Origin: Acidimicrobiales bacterium
GTDB lineage: Bacteria > Actinomycetota > Acidimicrobiia > Acidimicrobiales > GCA-2861595
Assembly (NCBI GenBank): GCA_035540975.1
Contig: DATLFN010000038.1
Coordinates: 1 to 48,320 of the forward strand
Direction of reading: 5' to 3'
DNA length: 48,320 nucleotides
The notes beneath the pieces are model-generated. The model was not told the origin of the DNA and searched no databases. It was given only the letters and a program-made list of their open reading frames with translations. Shown one piece after another: positions 31,745 through 40,940 of this stretch; positions within the stretch are counted from its first letter, which is position 1; every line of letters starts with the position of its first letter. Both the position numbers and the translations under genes were made by a program.

Positions 31745-31909
31745 GTGCCCCTGCCCGTGCATCCGATGGGCATGCTGGTCATCTCGCCCGAGGGTGCCTA
31801 CGAGCTGGAGCGGGACGCCGGCGGAGCGACGGTCGAGCGCCCGTGCCGGGTCAGCCGGCCGTTCGCGGCGTCGACAATGGCCGAGAGGCGGGCGACGGGG
31901 AGGCCGTAA
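31745..31909 (+). CDS. Possible small protein (54 aa)
   Basis: GTG 31745 begins a frame reading VPLPVHPMGMLVISPEGAYE, ending at the TAA that overlaps the glyS -10 box. I recognise no family, and no clear ribosome site or -10 box precedes it. It fills most of the 187-bp recO-glyS gap. It could be a short coupled protein or a remnant. Confidence 0.25.
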   Translation: MPLPVHPMGMLVISPEGAYELERDAGGATVERPCRVSRPFAASTMAERRATGRP

Positions 31910-31912
31910 CCT
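31907..31912 (+). promoter_or_regulatory. -10 box of leaderless glyS
   Basis: TAACCT, 6 nt before ATG 31919. Confidence 0.55.
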
Positions 31913-31918
31913 CTCGGC

Positions 31919-33232
31919 ATGCCCGAACCCGGCCCGGAGCTCATGGAGACCATCGTCAACCTGTGCAAGCGGCGGGGGTTCGTCTTCCCGTCCAGCGAGA
32001 TCTACGGCGGGTTCCGGTCCACGTACGACTACGGCCCCCTCGGCGTGCTGATGCTGCGCAACGTCAAGGACGCGTGGTGGCGCACGATGGTGCAGCTCCG
32101 CGACGACGTGGTCGGCATCGACGCCGCGATCCTCTCCAGCCCCCGGGTCTGGGAGGCGTCGGGCCACCTGGCCAACTTCACCGATCCGCTGGTCGACTGC
32201 CGCAACTGCAAGGAGCGCTGGCGGGCCGACCACATCGAGGGCACGTGCCCGAACTGCGGCTCCACCGACCTCACCGAGGCGCGGGCGTTCAACATGATGT
32301 TCCAGACGTTCGTCGGCCCCGTGCAGGAGGGCGCCAACGTCGCCTACTTCCGCCCCGAGACGGCCCAGGGCATGTTCGTGAACTTCCTGAACGTCATGAC
32401 GACGGCGCGCAAGAAGCCGCCGTTCGGCATCGCCCAGACGGGAAAGTCGTTCCGCAACGAGATCACGCCCGGAAACTTCGTCTTCCGTACCCGGGAGTTC
32501 GAGCAGATGGAGCTCGAGTACTTCGTCCCGCCCGACGAGGCGGGCAAGTGGTTCGAGTACTGGACCGCCGAGCGCCTGGCCTGGTACCGGGACCTGGGCA
32601 TCCCCGACGACCTCCTGCGCCTGCGGGCCCACGACCCCGAGGAGCTGTCGCACTACTCCTCGCAGACCTCCGACGTGGAGTTCCGCTACCCGTGGGGCTG
32701 GGGCGAGCTGGAGGGCATCGCCAACCGGGGCGACTTCGACCTGTCGGCGCACGCCGCCGCCTCGGGCGAGAAGCTCGAGTACTTCGACCAGGCGACCGGC
32801 GAGCGCTACGTCCCTCACGTGATCGAGCCGGCCGCCGGCGCCACCCGGGCCATGATGGCGTTCCTCCTGGCCGCCTACGACACCGACGTGGTCAACGACG
32901 AGACGCGCACGGTCCTGCGCCTGGACCACCGGCTCGCTCCCTACAAGGTGGCCGTACTGCCGCTGTCCAAGAAGGAGACGCTGACGCCGACGTCGCGCGA
33001 GGTGCTGTCGCTGCTCCAGCGCCACTGGATGGTCGACTACGACGAGACCCAGGCCATCGGCCGCCGCTACCGGCGCCAGGACGAGATCGGTACGCCCTTC
33101 TGCGTGACCATCGACTTCGACACGCTGGACGACCGGGCCGTCACCATCCGCGAGCGCGACAGCCTCCAGCAGGTCCGCGTGCCGATCGACCGCCTGGTCG
33201 ACGAGCTCCGCTCCCGTCTCGCCCTCGGATAG
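31919..33232 (+). CDS. glyS: Glycyl-tRNA synthetase, single-chain (alpha2) type
   Basis: The 437-aa class II synthetase has an N-terminal [20 protein letters not shown] with YDYGPLG, and a zinc site formed by CRNC and CPNCG (residues ~95-120). Motif 2 lies in [17 protein letters not shown] and [20 protein letters not shown]. Motif 3 is the [15 protein letters not shown] segment, and the C-terminal anticodon-binding domain begins at [13 protein letters not shown]. It charges tRNA-Gly. This alpha2 form is normal in actinobacteria, in contrast to the alpha2beta2 form. It is followed by the hairpin-repeat copy 2 and a convergent flavoprotein gene. Confidence 0.97.
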   Translation: MPEPGPELMETIVNLCKRRGFVFPSSEIYGGFRSTYDYGPLGVLMLRNVKDAWWRTMVQLRDDVVGIDAAILSSPRVWEASGHLANFTDPLVDCRNCKERWRADHIEGTCPNCGSTDLTEARAFNMMFQTFVGPVQEGANVAYFRPETAQGMFVNFLNVMTTARKKPPFGIAQTGKSFRNEITPGNFVFRTREFEQMELEYFVPPDEAGKWFEYWTAERLAWYRDLGIPDDLLRLRAHDPEELSHYSSQTSDVEFRYPWGWGELEGIANRGDFDLSAHAAASGEKLEYFDQATGERYVPHVIEPAAGATRAMMAFLLAAYDTDVVNDETRTVLRLDHRLAPYKVAVLPLSKKETLTPTSREVLSLLQRHWMVDYDETQAIGRRYRRQDEIGTPFCVTIDFDTLDDRAVTIRERDSLQQVRVPIDRLVDELRSRLALG

Positions 33233-33242
33233 CTACTTCGAC

Positions 33243-33365
33243 CTCATTCGCTCGCTTCGCTCACTCGGTCGAGTCCGATCGTGCTCCGGCGGGCGAGCAG
33301 AGCTCGCGCCGCCTCCGCTCTGTCCTTTCTCGGTGTCCGCAGCCGAAGAGGCCGCCTGCGGCGGC
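33243..33365. repeat. Triloop-hairpin intergenic repeat, copy 2
   Basis: Between the convergent glyS and flavoprotein genes, cgatcgtgctccggc (33276-33290) and gcctccgctc (33311-33320) repeat the blocks at 23831 and 23865 with 20 rather than 19 bp between them. The intervening hairpin differs in sequence but keeps a triloop: gcgagc-aga-gctcgc (33293-33307). A later gccgcc-tgc-ggcggc (33351-33365) has the same TGC loop as the last hairpin of copy 1. The left end is a cgctcgcttcgctcactcg run. Confidence 0.75.
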
Positions 33366-33427
33366 GAGTGCGGCCACGGCACAGCCGTTCCCGGACCCTC
33401 GGCGGGTCTCCGGCGGTCGGCCAGGGG

Positions 33428-34582
33428 TCAGCCGCCCGGTCCTCCGGGGCTCCACTCCCGACCGAACCAACGACGGGCGCGGCTGGACCCGAACCGGACC
33501 TTCTCGGCGGCGAGGGCCTCCGAGGGGGAGACGAAGGTCCCGGTCGGGGGGTGGCCGCTCACGAACGTCACCTCGACACGAGCCACCTCGCGGTCGCCGA
33601 ACTCGAGGTAGCACATGCCCCGGCCGTCGTACTCCGCCGAACCCGCCCGCCCTCGGATGACATCGGCAATGCGATCGGCGGCGACCGCTCCCTGTCGCTC
33701 GGAGAACACGCCGGCCTTCGGCGTGCCGACGCTCGTGACGTCCCCGATCGCGTACACCCCGGGGAACGACGTCTCCAGCGTCAGGGGGTTTACCGGGACC
33801 CACCCGTCGACGGTCAGACCGGCTTCGGCGACGACCGCCGGTGCCCGGTGGACCGGGACGGCGAGGACCAGCTCGTAGGGCATCTCGCTGCCGTCGTCGA
33901 GGACGGCAACGCGCTGCGCCGGGTCGAGCTCGCTCAACCGGCGGTTCGGGTGCCAGTCGATGCCGCGCTCGGCGAACGCCTCCAGCAGTGCCCGTGAGGC
34001 CTCGGGCGACGGTGGGATGGGCACCGGCAACGGCATCACCAGGTGGATACGGGAGGTGTCGCGGACGCCGTTCCGCACGAGGTGGTCGTGCATCAGCAGG
34101 GCCGTCTCGCTGGGAGCGGGCGGGCACTTGAACGGCGTCGAGGTGACCCCGATGATGACCCGGCCGCCCTCGAAGTCGGCCAGGACCCGGCGCAGGGCGA
34201 AGGCGCCCGCCTCGGTGTAGAACTCGTGGCCCCCCTCGACCAGCCCCGGCGTGGCCTCGGGGTGGACGTCGGCGCCCAGCGCGACCACCAGGACGTCGCC
34301 GGCGAACGCACCGGCGTCCGTCTCCACCTCCCTGGTCGTCGGGTCGATGGCGGTCACCTTCGCCTGCACGAACTGCACGCCGGCCTTGGCGAGCTCCCGG
34401 TAGGGATGGTGCACGGCGGCGTCCGTCGTGCGACCGAACATGACGTCGAGCTTCGAGAACCCGAACACGAACCCGTCACGCTGGTCGACGAGCACGACGT
34501 CGACCCCGTCGCCGAACTCCTCGGACAACCGGGTGGCGAGCTCGAGGCCCCCGAACCCGGCGCCGAGGACGATCACCCGCAT
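33428..34582 (-). CDS. NAD(P)/FAD-dependent oxidoreductase (sulfide:quinone oxidoreductase-like)
   Basis: The 384-aa flavoprotein has an N-terminal FAD-binding VIVLGAGFGGLELATRL (GxGxxG), a second domain with LVVALGADVHPEATPGL, and the C-terminal FAD motif TSFPGVYAIGDVTSVGTPKA. The overall pattern (VFGFSKLDVMFGRTT, STPFKCPPAPSETALLMHDH with one Cys) resembles type-III-like SQR and NDH-2-type quinone oxidoreductases. Only a few of the SQR active-site cysteines are visible, so sulfide oxidation is uncertain. ATG 34582 has TACGAT 6 nt upstream. It is divergent from ppdK and convergent with glyS. Confidence 0.85.
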   Translation of the reverse strand: MRVIVLGAGFGGLELATRLSEEFGDGVDVVLVDQRDGFVFGFSKLDVMFGRTTDAAVHHPYRELAKAGVQFVQAKVTAIDPTTREVETDAGAFAGDVLVVALGADVHPEATPGLVEGGHEFYTEAGAFALRRVLADFEGGRVIIGVTSTPFKCPPAPSETALLMHDHLVRNGVRDTSRIHLVMPLPVPIPPSPEASRALLEAFAERGIDWHPNRRLSELDPAQRVAVLDDGSEMPYELVLAVPVHRAPAVVAEAGLTVDGWVPVNPLTLETSFPGVYAIGDVTSVGTPKAGVFSERQGAVAADRIADVIRGRAGSAEYDGRGMCYLEFGDREVARVEVTFVSGHPPTGTFVSPSEALAAEKVRFGSSRARRWFGREWSPGGPGG

Positions 34583-34588
34583 GGCCGG

Positions 34589-34594
34589 ATCGTA
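34589..34594 (-). promoter_or_regulatory. -10 box of leaderless flavoprotein gene
   Basis: TACGAT on the minus strand, 6 nt before ATG 34582. Confidence 0.5.
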
Positions 34595-34696
34595 GGTCGG
34601 GCGGCCGACGGGGCGCCGGCGGCGGGGGCACCGGAGCGCCCGTTTCGGGCCCACGTGGGGTGAGCGCGGGCCTGGGGGCCGGGAAGGGCCGAACGG

Positions 34697-34702
34697 TAGG
34701 CT
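34697..34702 (+). promoter_or_regulatory. -10 box of leaderless ppdK
   Basis: TAGGCT, 6 nt before ATG 34709. Confidence 0.55.
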
Positions 34703-34708
34703 CGCCGC

Positions 34709-37342
34709 ATGGCTCTCGTCTTCGCGTTCGACCACAAGCACCGCACCTCCCCCATGGGCCTGAAGGACCTCCTCGGGGGCAAGGGGGCGAACCTGGCCGA
34801 GATGACCTCGGTGCTCGAGCTGCCCGTTCCCCCCGGCTTCACCATCACCACCGACGCCTGCCGGGCCTACATGGACGGGGGCTGGCCGGACGGCCTCACC
34901 GGCGAGGTCGAGAAGCAGGTCAAGCGGCTGCAGAAGGCGATGGGGAAGAAGCTGGGCGACCCCGAGGACCCGCTGCTGGTGAGCGTGCGATCGGGGGCGA
35001 AGTTCTCCATGCCCGGCATGATGGACACCGTCCTCAACCTGGGGCTGAACGACGAGTCCGTGGAGGGCCTGGCCGTCCAGACCGACGAGCGCTTCGCCTA
35101 CGACTCGTACCGCCGTTTCGTGGCGATGTACGGCCGCATCGTCCAGGGCATCGAGGGGTCCGAGTTCGACTCGCTGCTCGACGCCGCCAAGGAGGCGGAC
35201 GGCGTCACCGCCGACTCCGAGATCACGCCCGGCACCCTGCGCAAGCTCGTCGAGCAGGAGAAGGACGTCGTCGTCCGCCACACCGGCAAGCCGTTCCCGC
35301 AGGCCCCCGCCGAGCAGCTCCGGGGCGCCATCGAGGCGGTCTTCGCCTCGTGGAACGGGCCGCGTGCGGTGGCCTACCGGGTGCGCGAGCGGATCGCCCA
35401 CGACCTGGGCACGGCCGTGAACGTGCAGGCCATGGTCTTCGGCAACCGGGACGACAACTCGGGCACGGGCGTGGGCTTCACCCGCGACCCCGCCACCGGC
35501 GAGGCCGGCGCCTACGGCGACTTCCTGGTCAACGCCCAGGGCGAGGACGTGGTGGCGGGCATCCGCAACACCGAGCCCCTGTCGGCCATGAAGACCCGCT
35601 TCCCCGAGATCCACAAGGAGCTGCTCGGGATCTTCGAGCGCCTCGAGGCGCACTACCGCGACATGTGCGACACGGAGTTCACCATCGAGCAGGGCAGGCT
35701 GTGGATGCTCCAGACCCGGGTGGGCAAGCGCACCGGTCGGGCCGCCCTGCGCATGGCCGTCGACATGACCAAGGGCCGCAAGTGGAGGATCACCCGCGAG
35801 GAGGCGCTCCTGCGGGTCACGGCCGAGCACCTGGACCAGGTGCTCCATCCTCAGTTCTCGGGCAAGGACATGACGGTCATCGCCAAGGGCCTGGCCGCCT
35901 CTCCCGGCGCGGCCGTCGGCAGGGCCTACTTCACGGCCGACGACGCGGCGGCGGCCGGCGAGCGGGGTGAGCGGGTGATCCTCGTGCGCACGGAGACGTC
36001 GCCCGAGGACGTCCACGGCATGATCGCCGCCCAGGGCATACTCACCTCGCGCGGCGGCCTGGTGAGCCACGCCGCCGTGGTGGCCCGGGGCTGGGGGAAG
36101 CCCGCCGTCGTGGGCGCCGAGTCGGTGCGGATCAAGGGGAAGTCCTTCAGCGCGGGCGCCGTCACCGTGAACGAGGGCGACGTCATCGCCGTCGACGGCA
36201 CCAGCGGCGTCGTCGTGCTGGGCGAGGTCGAGCTGTCGATGGGCGAGCCCCCCAAGGAGTTCGCCACGATCCTGGGCTGGGCCGACAAGGTCCGCAAGGG
36301 CAGGATGGCGGTGCGGGCCAACGCCGACAACGGCCCGGACGCCGCCAACGCCCGGAACTTCGGCGCCGAGGGCATCGGCCTGTGCCGGACGGAGCACATG
36401 TTCCTCGGCGACGACCGGCTCCCGGTCGTGCGGGCCATGATCATGGCCGACACGCCCGACGAGGAAGCGGCCGCCCTGGAGAAGCTGCTGGCCGTCCAGC
36501 GGGCCGACTTCGAGGAGATCCTCGAGGCCATGGACGGGCTCCCCGTGACCGTGCGCCTGCTCGACCCCCCGCTGCACGAGTTCCTGCCGTCGACCGAGGA
36601 GATGGCCGTCAAGAAGGCGACCGAGGGGCTGAGCGAGGAGGAGGAGCAGCTCTACGCGGCGGCCAAGCACTGGGAGGAGTTCAACCCGATGCTGGGCACC
36701 CGGGGCGTCCGCCTCGGCGTGCTCAAGCCGGGGCTGTACGCCATGCAGGTGCGCGCCCTGATGGAGGCGGCCGCGGCCCGGGCCGCCGCCAAGGGCAAGC
36801 CGGTCGTCGAGATCATGATCCCGCTCACGGTCACCCGCCAGGAGCTGGGCCTCGCCCGCCAGTGGGTGGAGGAGGCGGTCGCCGCCGCCACCGCCGGCGT
36901 CAGGCGGCCCATCGCCGTGTCGATCGGCACCATGGTGGAGACGCCCCGGGCCGCTCTGCGGGCCGACGAGCTGGCCGAGGAGGCGGACTTCTTCTCGTTC
37001 GGCACCAACGACCTCACCCAGATGGTGTTCGGGTTCAGCCGGGACGACATCGAGGGCCGCATGATGAGCACGTACCTGGAGCAGGGGCTGCTCAAGCGCA
37101 ACCCGTTCGAGACGATCGATCCGGGTGGCGTCGGCGAGCTGGTGAAGATCGCCGCCGAGCGGGGCCGGGCCGCCAAGCCCGGGCTCAAGCTGGGCGTCTG
37201 CGGCGAGCACGGCGGCGACCCCGAGTCGATCGCCCTGTTCGCCGAGGCGGGGCTGGACTACGTCAGCTGCTCGCCGTTCCGGGTGCCCATCGCCCGCCTG
37301 GCCTCCGCCCAGGCGATCCTGCGCTCCGCCGGGGTCGCCTGA
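34709..37342 (+). CDS. ppdK: Pyruvate, phosphate dikinase
   Basis: The 877-aa enzyme has the nucleotide-binding domain GGKGANLAEM through FSMPGMMDTVLNLGLNDESV. The phosphohistidine domain is GILTSRGGLVSHAAVVARGW, with the swivelling His near residue 454. The TIM-barrel PEP/pyruvate domain carries GLCRTEHMF, LGTRGVRLG, SFGTNDLTQMVFGFSRDD and the catalytic Cys in GVCGEHGGDPESI (about 830). It interconverts pyruvate + ATP + Pi and PEP + AMP + PPi, serving glycolysis or gluconeogenesis. Length is normal (870-890). It lies between glyS and dnaG with its own leaderless promoter. Confidence 0.97.
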   Translation: MALVFAFDHKHRTSPMGLKDLLGGKGANLAEMTSVLELPVPPGFTITTDACRAYMDGGWPDGLTGEVEKQVKRLQKAMGKKLGDPEDPLLVSVRSGAKFSMPGMMDTVLNLGLNDESVEGLAVQTDERFAYDSYRRFVAMYGRIVQGIEGSEFDSLLDAAKEADGVTADSEITPGTLRKLVEQEKDVVVRHTGKPFPQAPAEQLRGAIEAVFASWNGPRAVAYRVRERIAHDLGTAVNVQAMVFGNRDDNSGTGVGFTRDPATGEAGAYGDFLVNAQGEDVVAGIRNTEPLSAMKTRFPEIHKELLGIFERLEAHYRDMCDTEFTIEQGRLWMLQTRVGKRTGRAALRMAVDMTKGRKWRITREEALLRVTAEHLDQVLHPQFSGKDMTVIAKGLAASPGAAVGRAYFTADDAAAAGERGERVILVRTETSPEDVHGMIAAQGILTSRGGLVSHAAVVARGWGKPAVVGAESVRIKGKSFSAGAVTVNEGDVIAVDGTSGVVVLGEVELSMGEPPKEFATILGWADKVRKGRMAVRANADNGPDAANARNFGAEGIGLCRTEHMFLGDDRLPVVRAMIMADTPDEEAAALEKLLAVQRADFEEILEAMDGLPVTVRLLDPPLHEFLPSTEEMAVKKATEGLSEEEEQLYAAAKHWEEFNPMLGTRGVRLGVLKPGLYAMQVRALMEAAAARAAAKGKPVVEIMIPLTVTRQELGLARQWVEEAVAAATAGVRRPIAVSIGTMVETPRAALRADELAEEADFFSFGTNDLTQMVFGFSRDDIEGRMMSTYLEQGLLKRNPFETIDPGGVGELVKIAAERGRAAKPGLKLGVCGEHGGDPESIALFAEAGLDYVSCSPFRVPIARLASAQAILRSAGVA

Positions 37343-37400
37343 GCGGGACCCACCGCCTGAGCACCGCCGGGCCCCGGCGGTGGCGCGTGGGCCGAAGCGG

Positions 37401-37406
37401 TACCGT
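37401..37406 (+). promoter_or_regulatory. -10 box of leaderless dnaG-rpoD operon
   Basis: TACCGT, 7 nt before GTG 37414. Confidence 0.55.
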
Positions 37407-37413
37407 CCTCGGC

Positions 37414-39159
37414 GTGGGCATCGTCGAGGAGGACGTCGCCCGTGTGCGGGCCGCCACGGACTTCGTCGAGGTGGCGTCCGAGCACCTGGCCCTCAAGCGG
37501 GTGGGGCGCCGGTGGGTCGGCCTGTGCCCGTTCCACGCCGAGAAGACCGCCTCGTTCTCGATCAACGCCGAGCTCGGGCTCTACCACTGCTTCGGCTGCC
37601 AGGCCAAGGGCGACGTGATCACCTTCGTCCGCGAGGTGGAGCACCTCGACTTCGTCGAGGCGGTGGAGCGGCTGGCGGCCAAGGCCGGCATCGAGCTGCG
37701 CTACGACGAGGCCCGCGAGGGCAGGGGCCGCCAGCGCCGCACCCGGCTGATCGAGGCCGTCGAGGCAGCGGCCGAGTGGTACCACCAGCGCCTGCTGACG
37801 GCCGCCGACGCCGCCCCGGCCCGGGCCTACCTGCGCTCGCGCGGCTACGACGGCGACGTCGTACGGGCCTTCCGCCTGGGGTGGGCGCCGACGGACTGGG
37901 ACGCGTTGGCCCGGGCACTGCGTCTCCCCGACGACGTGCTGCGCGACACCGGGCTCGGCATCGTCAACCGGCGAGGCCGCCAGCAGGACAACTTCCGGGG
38001 CCGGGTGATGTTCCCGATCTTCGACGCCGCCGGCAAGGCGGTGGCGTTCGGGGGCCGGGCCCTGCCGGGCGCCGACGGGCCGAAGTACAAGAACTCCCCG
38101 GAGACCCCGCTGTACTCCAAGAGCCGTACGCTCTACGGCCTCAACTGGGCCAAGAGCGAGGTGGTGAGCACGGGCGAGGTCGTCGTGTGCGAGGGCTACA
38201 CCGACGTGATCGGGTTGGCGGCCGTGGGCGTGCACCGCGCCGTCGCCACGTGCGGCACCGCCCTGGCCGACGAGCACTTCCGGATGCTCAAGAACTTCGC
38301 CCGCCGCATCGTGCTCGCCTACGACGCCGATGCCGCCGGCCAGGCCGCCGCCGAGCGCTTCTACGACTGGGAGCGCCGCTACGAGATCGACCTGTTCGTG
38401 GCCGCCCTGCCCTCCGGCTCCGATCCCGGGGAGCTGGCCCGTCGGGACCCAGACCGGCTCACGGCGGCCGTCACGGAGGCCGAGCCGTTCCTCCGCTTCC
38501 GCGTCGAGCGGGTGCTGGGAGCGGCCGACCTGCGCTCGCCCGAGGGACGGGCGCGAGCGGCCGAGGCCGCCATGGCGGCCATCAGCGAGCACCCCAGCGA
38601 CCTCGTGCGCGACCAGTACCTGATGGAGGTCGCCGACCGCTGCCGGATCGACGCCGAGCGCCTGCGGCGAGGGGTGGGGCCCCACGGCCGGGCCGCCCGC
38701 CGGCCGGCGGCCACGGCGACGCCTCGGCGGGACTCCGGCGGCCCCGAGCTCGAGGCGCTGCGCCTGGCCGTCCACCGGCGCGACGAGGTCGTCGGCCGCC
38801 TGCACCCGGCGCTCTTCGCCGACGAGCGCCACGGCGCCGTGTTCGAGACGATCGCCCGGGCGCCCACCGTCCACGACGCCATCGCCGCCGCCGACCCGGG
38901 TACCGCCGACCTGCTCCAGCGCCTGGCCGTGGAGGAGGCGACGGCTGACGTGGACGACGTGCTGTCGCAGCTCCTCCGGCGGGCCGTGGCGCGGGCTGTC
39001 TCCACCTTGGAGGCCGACGCCCGTGCCGCGCCGGAGCAGGCGCTGGCCCTGTCCGCCGCCGTCGGCTGGCTGAAGGTCACGGTCGAGGACCTCCCCGATC
39101 CTGACGCGGCCGACCGGTTGGTAGATTGGCTGGTGCGCTGGTCCGAGGAGGGGGGGTGA
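37414..39159 (+). CDS. dnaG: DNA primase DnaG
   Basis: The 581-aa primase has an N-terminal CHC2 zinc ribbon (Cys38, His41, Cys59, Cys62 in GLCPFHAEK and [11 protein letters not shown]). The RNA-polymerase domain includes [20 protein letters not shown] and [20 protein letters not shown], and the Toprim core is [12 protein letters not shown] and [13 protein letters not shown]-type sequence. A C-terminal helicase-interaction helical region follows after an Arg/Pro linker (~440). It synthesises replication primers. GTG 37414 is set by the leaderless -10 box. Its stop overlaps rpoD (GTGA), giving the macromolecular-synthesis operon order without rpsU. Confidence 0.96.
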   Translation: MGIVEEDVARVRAATDFVEVASEHLALKRVGRRWVGLCPFHAEKTASFSINAELGLYHCFGCQAKGDVITFVREVEHLDFVEAVERLAAKAGIELRYDEAREGRGRQRRTRLIEAVEAAAEWYHQRLLTAADAAPARAYLRSRGYDGDVVRAFRLGWAPTDWDALARALRLPDDVLRDTGLGIVNRRGRQQDNFRGRVMFPIFDAAGKAVAFGGRALPGADGPKYKNSPETPLYSKSRTLYGLNWAKSEVVSTGEVVVCEGYTDVIGLAAVGVHRAVATCGTALADEHFRMLKNFARRIVLAYDADAAGQAAAERFYDWERRYEIDLFVAALPSGSDPGELARRDPDRLTAAVTEAEPFLRFRVERVLGAADLRSPEGRARAAEAAMAAISEHPSDLVRDQYLMEVADRCRIDAERLRRGVGPHGRAARRPAATATPRRDSGGPELEALRLAVHRRDEVVGRLHPALFADERHGAVFETIARAPTVHDAIAAADPGTADLLQRLAVEEATADVDDVLSQLLRRAVARAVSTLEADARAAPEQALALSAAVGWLKVTVEDLPDPDAADRLVDWLVRWSEEGG

Positions 39160-40505
39160 CCTACCCCGTGCCGGAGGGCGTCCCCGAGGAGGCGTTCTCC
39201 CGGTTGCTCGACACCGGTCGCCGGCGCGGCAGCGTGAACGCCGACGACCTGATGACGGTGCTCGACGGCGTGGAGCTGAGCGCCGACCTCATCAACTCGG
39301 TCGTGGCCCGCGTCCGCGCCGAGGGCATCCACTACGACGACGCCGAGGACGTGTTCGTCACCGCCGACGAGCCGGTCGAGGACGACCTGGCGCCGGTCGA
39401 CCTGGTCGACCCCGACGCGACCGCCCCGGGGGGCCTGGTCGACGAACCCGTGGTGGAGGTGCTCGCACCCTCGGCACCCGCCCGGCCCGCGCCCCCCGGT
39501 CGCCCCCCGGCGGCGGCGCCGGCCGGCGCCGCGCCTGCGCCCGAGTTCTCCGAGGCGGAGGGCGTGGGCGGGATCGGCGAGGACCCGGTCCGCATGTACC
39601 TCAAGGAGATCGGCAAGGTCCCGCTGCTGACGGCGGCCCAGGAGGTGTTCCTGGCCCAGCGCATCGAACGCGGCCTGCACGCCGCCGAGCAGCTCACCGA
39701 GCTCGAACGGGAGTACGGGGGGCGCCACCTCGTCCCCACCGACCTGCGGCGGCCGCTCGAGCGGGCGGAGGGCGACGGCCGGGTCGCCACCCAGCAGCTC
39801 ATCAACGCCAACCTGCGGCTGGTCGTGTCCATCGCCAAGCGCTACCGGAACCGGGGGATGCTGTTCCTCGACCTGATCCAGGAGGGCAACCTCGGGCTGA
39901 TGCGGGCGGTCGACAAGTTCGACTACACCAAGGGCTTCAAGTTCTCCACCTACGCCACGTGGTGGATCCGCCAGGCCATCACCCGGGCCATCGCCGATCA
40001 GGCCCGGACCATCCGCATCCCGGTGCACATGGTGGAGACCATCAACAAGGTCGGGCGCATCCAGCGCCAGCTCGTGCAGGAGAACGGCCGCGAACCCACG
40101 CTCGAGGAGCTGTCGGCCCGGGCGGAGATGTCGCCCGCCCGGGTCCGCGAGGTCCTGCGCATCGGCCAGGACACCGTGTCGCTCGAGCAGCCCATGGGCG
40201 ACGAGGACTTCAGCCTGGGCGACGTCATCGAGGACCAGTCGGCCATCGTGCCCGCCGACGCCGCGGCCAAGGCGATGCTGATCGAGGCGGTCAAGCAGGC
40301 CCTGGCCGAGCTGTCCGATCGCGAGCAGCTGGTGGTGCGGCTGCGCTTCGGGCTCGACGACGGGCAGGTGCGCACCCTGGAGGAGGTCGGCAGGGAGTTC
40401 GGCGTGACCCGCGAGCGGATCCGCCAGATCGAGTCGAAGGTGCTGGCCAAGCTGCGCCACCCCATCCGCAGCCAGCGCCTCCGCGACTACCTCGACGAGG
40501 AGTAG
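39156..40505 (+). CDS. rpoD: Primary RNA polymerase sigma factor
   Basis: The 449-aa sigma-70 protein has a region 1.1-like start ([20 protein letters not shown]) and an acidic/Pro-Ala linker. Region 1.2 is [20 protein letters not shown]. Regions 2.1-2.4 include [40 protein letters not shown] and [15 protein letters not shown]. Region 3 is present, and region 4.2 is [20 protein letters not shown]. Region 2.4 is that of a housekeeping sigma factor. GTG 39156 overlaps the dnaG stop and follows a purine-rich gaggaggggggg site, so it is translationally coupled. It presumably reads the TANNNT promoters seen throughout this window. Confidence 0.95.
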   Translation: MTYPVPEGVPEEAFSRLLDTGRRRGSVNADDLMTVLDGVELSADLINSVVARVRAEGIHYDDAEDVFVTADEPVEDDLAPVDLVDPDATAPGGLVDEPVVEVLAPSAPARPAPPGRPPAAAPAGAAPAPEFSEAEGVGGIGEDPVRMYLKEIGKVPLLTAAQEVFLAQRIERGLHAAEQLTELEREYGGRHLVPTDLRRPLERAEGDGRVATQQLINANLRLVVSIAKRYRNRGMLFLDLIQEGNLGLMRAVDKFDYTKGFKFSTYATWWIRQAITRAIADQARTIRIPVHMVETINKVGRIQRQLVQENGREPTLEELSARAEMSPARVREVLRIGQDTVSLEQPMGDEDFSLGDVIEDQSAIVPADAAAKAMLIEAVKQALAELSDREQLVVRLRFGLDDGQVRTLEEVGREFGVTRERIRQIESKVLAKLRHPIRSQRLRDYLDEE

Positions 40506-40535
40506 CGGGGCGGCGGGCCGCGTCTGGGCCGCGGG

Positions 40536-40811
40536 CTACACCGCCGGTGGCTCGGTGCGGAAGTAGGGATCGGTCGTCGTCGGTGCCGACGGCTCGGCCC
40601 CGTTGGTGCGGGCCGAGTCGATCAGGTCGGTGGCCTTGTCCACGCCGGCGTCCACCACCTCGCGCGCCCGCTCGGTGGCGACCTCGTACGCCTCCGACCG
40701 CTTCAGCTTGCGGATGGCCGAGTTGATCTGCTCGTAGCGCTCCCGGCCGGCCATGGAGCCGAGGTAGTAGCCGGAGGTGAAGCCGATGGCCAGTCCCAGT
40801 CGGAATCTCAT
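40536..40811 (-). CDS. Small YtxH-like membrane-associated protein
   Basis: The 91-aa protein has an N-terminal Gly-rich hydrophobic segment (RLGLAIGFTSGYYLGSMAGR) followed by a charged helix (RERYEQINSAIRKLKRSEAY, EVATERAREVVDAGVDKATD) and a polar tail. This is the plan of YtxH-like stress-related membrane proteins and of short actinobacterial hypotheticals beginning MRFRLGLAIGF. The function is unknown. It is convergent with rpoD, 30 nt apart. Confidence 0.8.
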   Translation of the reverse strand: MRFRLGLAIGFTSGYYLGSMAGRERYEQINSAIRKLKRSEAYEVATERAREVVDAGVDKATDLIDSARTNGAEPSAPTTTDPYFRTEPPAV

Positions 40812-40901
40812 GGCCCGTTCCTACCCCGGCCAGGGGATCCCGACAACCGGGTCGTCCCCCCCGGCGTCGTCGAAGCCCTTCTCCCGAGGGCCCCGGCGCT
40901 C

Positions 40902-40907
40902 TACTCT
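40902..40907 (+). promoter_or_regulatory. -10-like box of the propeller gene
   Basis: TACTCT, 33 nt before ATG 40941; unlike the leaderless genes, this one has a gaggggg ribosome site between box and start. Confidence 0.4.
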
Positions 40908-40940
40908 TCGTTCCGGGAGGCGAGCGAGGGGGGACGAGCG

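Noticed and set aside
34583-37210. N-terminal extension of the flavoprotein frame antisense to ppdK
   Set aside because: The extension is the complement of a clearly coding gene; the FAD motif and a -10 box set the true start at 34582.
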